NCBI GenBank assembly: GCA_023435505.1
Contig: JAEYRR010000280.1
Span: 1 to 12,130 of the forward strand
From: Bacillota bacterium
GTDB taxonomy: Bacteria > Bacillota > Clostridia > Lachnospirales > Lachnospiraceae
DNA length: 12,130 nucleotides
Direction: 5' to 3'
Part shown: piece by piece, positions 8,301 through 12,130 of the stretch
Layout of the letters: each line of letters begins with the position of its first letter
Numbering within the stretch: the first letter of the stretch is position 1
The notes under the pieces: model-generated
Database searches by the model: none
Seen by the model: only the letters and a program-made list of their open reading frames with translations
What the model was told of the DNA's origin: nothing
Translations under genes and position numbers: made by a program

Positions 8301-8824
8301 CATAAGCATTTGACTTCCTCAGGGTCATAACCTGAAGTTTTTTCAAAACCACTATTATACCAAACAATTGGATATCCTTCCTCTACCCTGAGTTTTAAAA
8401 TTCCTACAGACAATCTATCCGTAAAGAATTCATATTCATGACAATTTTTTTTATCTATCTCCATCTCACCTTTTAGTTCCGTGACATCATAGATCGATAC
8501 ATAAAAAATAGGAAATTGTGACTTATATATTTTTTTTGTATAAACAGCTCTAACAATAATTGAACGTTTATCCCTATCACTTGTATACTCAAAGGAAAAG
8601 CTCTTTTCGCCCCTTTTAATTCCTTGACTTAATATATTACATTCTTCGTAAAATGATTGATCTCCTAGAAAATTAGTTAAGTCTTCACACAGATTATTAT
8701 CTATAACACTAAGTATTTCCAAATTATTTTCACATAAAGCAACTTCAATAAGCGCTCCTGCAAAAGCGCCTTGACAGAAATTTGATATTTCCCATAAAAT
8801 ACCTGAAGAATCATTAACGCCCAA
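5354..8824 (-). CDS. Multi-PAS, dual-GGDEF, EAL cyclic-di-GMP enzyme
   Basis: The 1156-residue soluble protein makes or degrades the second messenger cyclic di-GMP. Order: N-terminal PAS-like region (about 1-118), PAS (130-248, ending LISVMTED), PAS (258-385, ending KLSDVTVHKE), first GGDEF (395-547), PAS-like region (585-710), second GGDEF-like domain (733-888) and EAL (905-1145). The first GGDEF is intact: GGDEF at 471-475, metal ligand Asp430, and the inhibitory I-site RSTD at 462-465 five residues upstream. The second has YADCF at 809-813 in place of GGDEF and is probably inactive. The EAL domain keeps the ligands expected of an active phosphodiesterase: Glu933 (EALVRW), Asn991, Glu1023, Asp1053-Asp1054, Lys1074, Glu1110 and Gln1130. 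There is no membrane segment. The start is a TTG, chosen because AGGAGG lies eight bases upstream. The net direction of activity cannot be read from sequence. Confidence 0.95.
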   Translation of the reverse strand: MGVNDSSGILWEISNFCQGAFAGALIEVALCENNLEILSVIDNNLCEDLTNFLGDQSFYEECNILSQGIKRGEKSFSFEYTSDRDKRSIIVRAVYTKKIYKSQFPIFYVSIYDVTELKGEMEIDKKNCHEYEFFTDRLSVGILKLRVEEGYPIVWYNSGFEKTSGYDPEEVKCLCMNYHLEIEGNKDSDNFCALIDTCIKEQTVESKIFNMHTKDGQPLMFGVKIIPIKKMQLDEPIVYCLISVMTEDMRRVQELKSFEERYKMVLSFTSEIIFEYDMKSDVMSYFGGEESALKRPTHITNFYKKVISNSLPGGKLTEDSRDEIKRIFSMFVVDKMESTDSYICYNIGGSKMQWIYLVAKCIFSEKKEAMLIVGKLSDVTVHKEVERQLMVKANTDYLTQVSSREFAQEEIQKYLAENTNELLSALFIIDIDNFKNINDFYGHLEGDAVLAQISGILRREFRSTDVIGRLGGDEFIVLMKDVKEVSAIYEKADAICQKVRANINNVTVSVGISLFNNTKCFQELYKTADIALYQAKLRGKNTYIFYNDLSEEVKELAATVNVGVVKTDMLDVTGKEDFSSNVYREFGKTILESYDFIYAVNLTRDKTRRFNESEYPGSEHNFKTYTEMFEHIHKEIFDEEEQADYNHYFSREKLLEMFINEDRFIHRYIRIFNKNQEFHWYFVEAVLHETNVLGDIICTIMFKDVQKSRSDEMRKYENRTKSNMIQKLEDEKSFDSLTGLYVANKFYNLAKEKIWSDVSKKYAVISFDIDNFRVINDIYSEEIGDQVICYIADILRRLEYEDKVFCRYYADCFSVLISYETRKNIVDLINWIREESFKTPYVNGTFKMSFGVYLVTDPSIPIRLMCDWARLATRPIKGLSNQYYAFYNEEYRKELVETQRIEAEMHSALDNEEFKMYLQPKYNLRTNQVVGAEALVRWQHPKQGIIYPARFIKLFEKNGFILQLDEYMWEQACKQLRKWLDMGIVYPISVNISRLHTYDPSLVQKLLNLTRKYNVPVHLLELEFTEGLFMENVHMLYGLMYDLKKHGFVLQMDDFGSGYSSLNMLKSVPIDVIKLDKAFFEDISENSRGKIIIEDSINMIHNLDLEVMAEGIETKEHVDFLNRCNCTVGQGYYYARPMSLEDFNSVVIQPDAKNEG
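5357..5362 (-). promoter_or_regulatory. metF ribosome binding site inside the upstream gene
   Basis: GAGGGA on the minus strand, six bases before the metF ATG, overlaps the last two sense codons (GAG GGA) and abuts the stop of the c-di-GMP enzyme gene. Ribosomes finishing that gene would arrive directly at metF. Confidence 0.85.
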
Positions 8825-8832
8825 TTTCCCAA

Positions 8833-8838
8833 CCTCCT
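8833..8838 (-). promoter_or_regulatory. Ribosome binding site that fixes a TTG start
   Basis: A perfect AGGAGG on the minus strand lies eight bases before TTG at 8822-8824. No ATG or GTG is better placed in the frame, so translation of the c-di-GMP enzyme most likely starts at this TTG. The strong site may offset the weak start codon. Confidence 0.8.
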
Positions 8839-8860
8839 GGTCCTTTCTTCATTTCTCTCC

Positions 8861-8887
8861 AGGCAAACCCGCTCTCGATTCTTGCCT
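8861..8887 (-). other. Leader hairpin upstream of the c-di-GMP enzyme
   Basis: In the predicted leader of about 98 bases, AGGCAA (8882-8887) pairs with TTGCCT (8861-8866) on the minus strand; the interior can add a short helix around a GAGA-containing loop. There is no T-run, so it is not an intrinsic terminator. I could not match it to either known c-di-GMP riboswitch class. Confidence 0.4.
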
Positions 8888-8928
8888 AGTCATCAGAAAG
8901 TTCTACCGAATAACATTATTTACCTTAT

Positions 8929-8957
8929 ATTATAATATAATCTAAGTGGAAACTCAA
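8929..8957 (-). promoter_or_regulatory. Sigma-A-type promoter of the c-di-GMP enzyme / metF operon
   Basis: On the minus strand a -35 TTGAGT (8952-8957) and a perfect -10 TATAAT (8929-8934) are separated by 17 bases. The estimated transcript start is near 8922. The -10 lies within a 16-base perfect AT palindrome (8925-8940). No terminator is seen between this promoter and the upstream gene ending at 9011, so some read-through may occur. Confidence 0.75.
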
Positions 8958-9010
8958 CATAATACGAATATGATTCTCAATATTTTACCATTTATTTCTT
9001 TTTTCGACTA

Positions 9011-10516
9011 CTATATTTTTTTAAATAAAACATAATAATAATCATCGACTTTCTCATGTGCAACAGATACCTGTTGATAGTTCGTAAATAATTCATGGCA
9101 TTCCGCAAAATCTTCCAATGGTCGTTTTCTACCATAACGTACTATAACGAAATCCACTTCTTTATTTTTTATGATATCTTCTTGCTCCTCATACATCTCA
9201 GGATAATTTTCTCTAGGAATATTCTGTCTACAAAAAAACTTTGTATTTGGCAGCGGAGTATCTGCAGTAAGATAAAATCCCCCATCTAGGAAATTATAAT
9301 TAAGCAAAGTGGGATTCTCAACCTGATTAATGATTTTAGCAAACTGTACCTGTACATAATCGTCTGGCGTCTTATATAGAAAAGTGAGACAATTGCTGGA
9401 TGAAAGGAGAATCACCACATATATAGAAGCATAAATTGGTAGTGTAATTCTTTTCTGATTAATGAAGAAAGGAAGTATCTTTTCTAACAATTTCACAGTT
9501 GCGATTACTCCAAAGACAACAAATGCACCTAAAATTAATAAATAATATTTATATCTAGTTCCGCCAATAAATACAAAGAAATACGTAAATACACAAGTAA
9601 TAATCAAACCTATCTTGGCATCTCTGTTCATTCCTAACTTCTTTGAGCTAGCAAAATAAATCAATCCCCATAGAATCATAGGAGTAAAAACAGGGTTCCA
9701 CATTATATCATTGGTAAAGAAATACAAAATCTTTTCGATGGCTGTAACCTGGCTGGAATACATAAAGATATTCGTATAGAAATAGGCATATAGAAATTCG
9801 CCCACTGCTCCATGGATTATAAAATAAAGAAAATATGGAGCAGAACCGGCTAGCATTCCTGCCAAAAACCAAAGAGCAGCTTTAAAACTTTCCATAAAGC
9901 TCTTTCTCTTCCATATTGCAATTCCAACTACCAATGCCCATCCTATATAAAAACCAAGTAGGGTAAACTTAATCCATAGAATACATGCTGCCAATATACC
10001 ATGTAAGAACATGATTTTTGAAGCTATTTTCTCATCCCTACTATTCAAATAGCGAAGCATGTGATACAAGGCAATTAATAGAATTGGCATACAGAACTCT
10101 TCTGCATTATCTCCACGGCTGTAACAAAAAGCTGTTACAATAATAAGGCCAGTTACTGAAGTTACTAGTCTGTTGTATTTCCTGTCTAAAAACAAATCAC
10201 TGATTTTTCCAACATACCCAAGAATAACAGCAAAATTAATGATCTGTAGCAAATAAACGCCATAAAAGGTCTTATCACTAATGATAGCTGCAAGTGTATG
10301 TATGAAAAACAGTAAAGGACCCTTCTGATCATATATATCACGGTATAGAACTTTACCATCTAATACACTCTTTCCAATTGTAAAAAAGCAATTCTGATCC
10401 ACTCCCACATGAATCGGAAATAAGATTGAGGTCATAGAACCAAATGTCATTAACACTGTGGATATAGCAAGTAAGAAGAACAAGTCCTTCTTTTTATCTT
10501 TTATATGAGTCAACAT
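9011..10516 (-). CDS. GT-C (family 39-like) membrane glycosyltransferase candidate
   Basis: This is a 501-residue polytopic protein with ten or more hydrophobic segments up to about residue 385 and a hydrophilic C-terminal part. After the first membrane segment (about 11-33) comes GVDQNCFFTIGKSVLDGK followed by YRDIYDQKGP. The pattern of an early Asp (Asp40) in the first outer loop, then G-x-x-Y-x-D...D-x-K-x-P, is typical of GT-C enzymes such as ArnT/PMT-like family 39 proteins, which transfer sugars from polyprenyl-phosphate donors on the outer membrane face. The acceptor is unknown. I chose the ATG at 10516 (AGAAAGGT about ten bases upstream) over an in-frame TTG at 10540, which would place the ribosome binding site inside the gene. 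It appears monocistronic, with its own promoter. No teichoic-acid or polysaccharide genes adjoin it. Confidence 0.75.
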   Translation of the reverse strand: MLTHIKDKKKDLFFLLAISTVLMTFGSMTSILFPIHVGVDQNCFFTIGKSVLDGKVLYRDIYDQKGPLLFFIHTLAAIISDKTFYGVYLLQIINFAVILGYVGKISDLFLDRKYNRLVTSVTGLIIVTAFCYSRGDNAEEFCMPILLIALYHMLRYLNSRDEKIASKIMFLHGILAACILWIKFTLLGFYIGWALVVGIAIWKRKSFMESFKAALWFLAGMLAGSAPYFLYFIIHGAVGEFLYAYFYTNIFMYSSQVTAIEKILYFFTNDIMWNPVFTPMILWGLIYFASSKKLGMNRDAKIGLIITCVFTYFFVFIGGTRYKYYLLILGAFVVFGVIATVKLLEKILPFFINQKRITLPIYASIYVVILLSSSNCLTFLYKTPDDYVQVQFAKIINQVENPTLLNYNFLDGGFYLTADTPLPNTKFFCRQNIPRENYPEMYEEQEDIIKNKEVDFVIVRYGRKRPLEDFAECHELFTNYQQVSVAHEKVDDYYYVLFKKI

Positions 10517-10550
10517 AATATCGTTACCTTTCTGGTGCAAACATCCTTAC

Positions 10551-10585
10551 ATTTCTTTTACATAAAAATAAGGGCGAAAAGAAAT
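10551..10585 (-). other. Hairpin at the 5' end of the GT-C gene leader
   Basis: On the minus strand ATTTCTTTT (10577-10585) and AAAAGAAAT (10551-10559) form a perfect 9-base stem around a 17-base loop. It begins about three bases after the estimated transcript start (10588). Such 5'-terminal stem-loops can stabilise mRNA; there is no terminator T-run after it. It is made only of A/U and few G-C pairs, so stability is modest. Confidence 0.45.
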
Positions 10586-10594
10586 TCGATTCCT

Positions 10595-10623
10595 ATTTTA
10601 CAAGTCCGTCATTAAAAAGTCAA
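10595..10623 (-). promoter_or_regulatory. Sigma-A-type promoter of the GT-C gene
   Basis: On the minus strand a -35 TTGACT (10618-10623) and a -10 TAAAAT (10595-10600) are separated by exactly 17 bases. The estimated transcript start is near 10588, leaving a leader of about 72 bases before the ATG at 10516. Confidence 0.78.
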
Positions 10624-10642
10624 CATAACCTTTATTTAGTTA

Positions 10643-10656
10643 TTCACTATAGTGAA
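10643..10656. promoter_or_regulatory. 14-base perfect palindrome, possible operator
   Basis: TTCACTATAGTGAA is a perfect palindrome ending 20 bases upstream of the GT-C gene -35 box. Its centre lies about 61.5 bases before the estimated transcript start, the classic spacing for an activator on the same helix face as RNA polymerase. No regulator gene is adjacent. The palindrome and its position are seen; the function is inferred. Confidence 0.5.
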
Positions 10657-10694
10657 GAGATTCTTCTGGATTATTTTCCTTAGTTTAGCAAATT

Positions 10695-10724
10695 AAAAAT
10701 CCAGTAGGTTTTACCCTACTGGAT
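10695..10724 (-). terminator. Intrinsic terminator of the SDR / DapA-family operon
   Basis: A perfect 10-base stem pairs ATCCAGTAGG (10699-10708) with CCTACTGGAT (10715-10724) around a 6-base loop. On the minus strand the stem runs into TTTTT. It lies 42 bases after the stop of the DapA-family gene and so ends that operon before the GT-C gene promoter. Confidence 0.9.
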
Positions 10725-10766
10725 GAAAGCGCGTCAGACTTTACGATATATTACTTATGATATTAG

Positions 10767-11672
10767 TTATTTAATGAGGCCTAACTTAATCATATTCTCT
10801 TTAATTTTAGCCTTCTCAGCATCACTAGCATCCGCTAATGGTGCACGAACAATGCCAAGAGGTAAGTCTATTAAGCTTGCAGCGTATTTGTAACCTGCAA
10901 GGAATGGAGCTCCCTTAAGTGCAGTACGAATATCAAGAATTTCTTTTTGCTTCTCAAAAGCACCTTCTACATCGCCACTGAAATAGATATCACAGATGTC
11001 AATGATTGGCTTTGGAAATACTGCGGAAATTAAGGAAATAATACCGCAACCACCTACAGTAAGTGTTGGGAAGATAGTTGCATCACTACCAGAAACACAT
11101 TCCCAATGCTTACCAGCCATAATACCCGCCTGTACACTTTCTAGATGAATGATATCCTGTGTACTATCCTTATATCCAATTACATTCTCATTGTTGTTAG
11201 CAATCTTAGCTACTGTAGCAGGAGTTAAAGTATTGCTAGTTTGAGGAGCATTATATATGTATACTGGTAATTTTGTGCTCTCAGCAAGCTTAGTAAAGTA
11301 CTTAACCATCATATCCTGTGTATATCCTATTACATATGGCTGAGTAATACAGATTGCATCTACACCGGCATCTTCATAACCCTTTAAGAGAGCAAGTGCA
11401 TCATCAGGGCGAAGTTCTGCGATGTTCCCAATTACAGGAATAACACCATTTGCTTTTTTCACGGCAGCCTTAGTCATTGCCACTCTTTCTTCCTGAGTAG
11501 TAAATAAACTCTCACTAGCAAGTCCGCCAGTGAATAATCCCTTTATACCAGCTTGAAGTTGGATATCTATTTCATTTTCGTACATTCCTAAATCAAGTTT
11601 TTCATCTTTGTCAAAGGTTGATATTAATTCTGTAACAGCATCTTTTACAATATACTTACTTAAATCCATCAT
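10767..11672 (-). CDS. DapA/NanA-family (pyruvate-dependent) lyase or aldolase
   Basis: This 301-residue protein is a class I TIM-barrel lyase of the dihydrodipicolinate synthase / N-acetylneuraminate lyase superfamily. The Schiff-base lysine is Lys168 in VIGYKDST and the catalytic Tyr140 is in YIYNAP. SGSD at 194-197 and the C-terminal LGIVRAPL also fit. It is probably not DapA: the pyruvate-contacting GTTGES of E. coli DapA is GLASES here (residues 50-55), and the Arg of YNVPSRTG is not kept. Many relatives cleave 2-keto-3-deoxy sugar acids to pyruvate plus an aldehyde. The start is one of two consecutive ATGs; AGGAGGT (11677-11683) is closer to ideal spacing for the second (11669). It follows the SDR gene by 55 bases, which suggests a shared catabolic route. 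The true substrate is unknown. Confidence 0.85.
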   Translation of the reverse strand: MMDLSKYIVKDAVTELISTFDKDEKLDLGMYENEIDIQLQAGIKGLFTGGLASESLFTTQEERVAMTKAAVKKANGVIPVIGNIAELRPDDALALLKGYEDAGVDAICITQPYVIGYTQDMMVKYFTKLAESTKLPVYIYNAPQTSNTLTPATVAKIANNNENVIGYKDSTQDIIHLESVQAGIMAGKHWECVSGSDATIFPTLTVGGCGIISLISAVFPKPIIDICDIYFSGDVEGAFEKQKEILDIRTALKGAPFLAGYKYAASLIDLPLGIVRAPLADASDAEKAKIKENMIKLGLIK

Positions 11673-11676
11673 ATGT

Positions 11677-11683
11677 ACCTCCT
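11677..11683 (-). promoter_or_regulatory. Ribosome binding site of the DapA-family gene
   Basis: A full AGGAGGT lies upstream of tandem ATG codons. Counting from AGGAGG, the first ATG is 5 bases away and the second 8 bases away, so the second (11667-11669) may be the true start, giving 300 residues. Confidence 0.8.
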
Positions 11684-11707
11684 AAAATATCATTATCTAT
11701 ATGTACT

Positions 11708-11726
11708 TTACATTTATAATATGTAA
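11708..11726 (-). other. Small AT-rich hairpin in the SDR / lyase gap
   Basis: TTACAT (11721-11726 read on the minus strand) and ATGTAA (11708-11713) form a 6-base inverted repeat with a 7-base loop right after the SDR stop codon. There is no T-run, so full termination is unlikely; it could influence mRNA processing between the two genes, or be chance. Confidence 0.3.
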
Positions 11727-11727
11727 G

Positions 11728-12130
11728 TTATAGCATGGAACCAGCATCAAGTGCTAAAGAGGCACCTGTGATTAACTTAGCTTCATCGGAAGTTGCAACC
11801 CATACTACATAGTTACTTACATCCTGAGCCTCAATAAATGCTATGCCCATTGCACGTTTCTTGCAAAGTGCTTCATTCATTTCGTCAAAGTTCTCAAAAT
11901 TTGTTCCATTCATACCGTTAATATATGATATAAATTCAGGTCTTTCAGTCATTGGTGTTTTTACCATGGTTGGGCAAATAACATTAACAGTAACACCATA
12001 TTTAGCAAGTTCTTTTGCTAAAGTTTTGGTCAATCCTATTACACCAAATTTAGACATGGTATAGTGACCTAATGTAGGGGTACCTTTTAAGCCAGCAGTA
12101 GAGGAGATATTAATAATACGACCACTCTTT
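11728..12130 (-). CDS. SDR-family NAD(P)-dependent oxidoreductase, N-terminus off the right edge
   Basis: The frame is open from the right edge to a stop at 11728-11730, giving the C-terminal 133 residues of a classical short-chain dehydrogenase (usual length about 250-290); the Rossmann nucleotide-binding half lies outside the window. Numbered from the edge, it shows GRIINISS with the catalytic Ser10, then Tyr23-x3-Lys27 in HYTMSK. The Ser-Tyr gap of 13 is canonical. GVTVNVICPTMVKTPM follows, then an extended segment of about 40 residues, and DVSNYVVWVATSDEAKLITG to the C-terminus. The long segment and the DVSN...W motif recall carveol-dehydrogenase-like (mycofactocin-type) SDRs, a tentative match. 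An internal ATG at 12057 is not the start because the catalytic motifs lie upstream of it. Together with the following lyase it likely oxidises a sugar or hydroxy acid. Confidence 0.9.
   Translation of the reverse strand, partial: KSGRIINISSTAGLKGTPTLGHYTMSKFGVIGLTKTLAKELAKYGVTVNVICPTMVKTPMTERPEFISYINGMNGTNFENFDEMNEALCKKRAMGIAFIEAQDVSNYVVWVATSDEAKLITGASLALDAGSML

Noticed and set aside
5354..8824. Frameshift or gene fusion in the c-di-GMP gene, given two GGDEF domains
   Set aside because: The frame is continuous over 1156 codons, and the domains differ in sequence with sensible linkers, so this is an intact multidomain protein and not a recent duplication.
8861..8922. c-di-GMP-I (GEMM) or class II riboswitch in the leader of the c-di-GMP enzyme
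   Set aside because: A GGCAAACC-like string occurs only on the plus strand; on the transcribed strand the conserved core and second stem (with its GGACGCAAAGCC-like segment) are missing.
8925..8940. 16-base palindrome TTATATTATAATATAA as an operator
   Set aside because: It contains the TATAAT -10 box and is pure A/T, so the symmetry is largely a by-product of the promoter in AT-rich DNA.
8941..9010. Terminator after the GT-C gene
   Set aside because: Only a 4-base GAAT/ATTC stem is visible with no following T-run.
10767..11672. Assignment as dapA (lysine biosynthesis)
   Set aside because: The GTTGES segment and the YNVPSRTG arginine of true DapA are not conserved, and no lysine-pathway gene is adjacent.

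Overview
The window looks like chromosomal DNA from a low-GC anaerobic Firmicute, most likely a Lachnospiraceae or related clostridial lineage. The grounds are AT-rich codon use, strong AGGAGG-type ribosome binding sites, TTGACA/TATAAT-type promoters, and a zinc-ribbon / DUF5685 / J-domain gene group of a kind I associate with that family. This placement is inference from the sequence; no marker gene is present. I see no RNA genes, insertion sequences, CRISPR arrays or phage genes.

Layout. (1) Positions 1-2568, minus strand: a four-gene run, read right to left. It encodes a small membrane protein with a C-terminal zinc ribbon, a DUF5685-type protein, a J-domain protein with a Gly-rich linker and Cys-rich tail, and a polytopic membrane protein cut by the left edge. 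The last three genes overlap by 10-20 bases. A good promoter precedes the first gene and a possible extended -10 promoter precedes the second. (2) Positions 2569-2896: a divergent intergenic region with back-to-back promoters, an upstream dyad and a leader hairpin. (3) 2897-4399, plus strand: an NhaC-family Na+/H+ antiporter, sharing a bidirectional terminator (4422-4471) with the next, convergent operon. (4) 4487-8824, minus strand: a 1156-residue PAS/GGDEF/EAL cyclic-di-GMP enzyme followed 3 bases later by metF (methylenetetrahydrofolate reductase), whose ribosome binding site lies in the end of the signalling gene. (5) 9011-10516, minus strand: a GT-C (family 39-like) membrane glycosyltransferase candidate with its own promoter, an upstream 14-base palindrome and a leader hairpin. 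(6) 10767-12130, minus strand: an SDR oxidoreductase (N-terminus off the right edge) followed by a DapA/NanA-family lyase, closed by an intrinsic terminator. These two probably act on the same carbon compound, perhaps a sugar acid.

The most interesting area is the left-hand group of uncharacterised proteins. The DUF5685 protein carries a DDxxD element and a second D-x3-D-x3-D...GxYxP element resembling the two Asp-rich motifs of isoprenoid synthases of the squalene/phytoene type. It is packed with a J-domain cochaperone and two membrane proteins, which suggests an undescribed membrane-associated module. The other points of note are the tight coupling of c-di-GMP signalling to metF, and the lyase's loss of the usual pyruvate-binding Thr/Ser pair.
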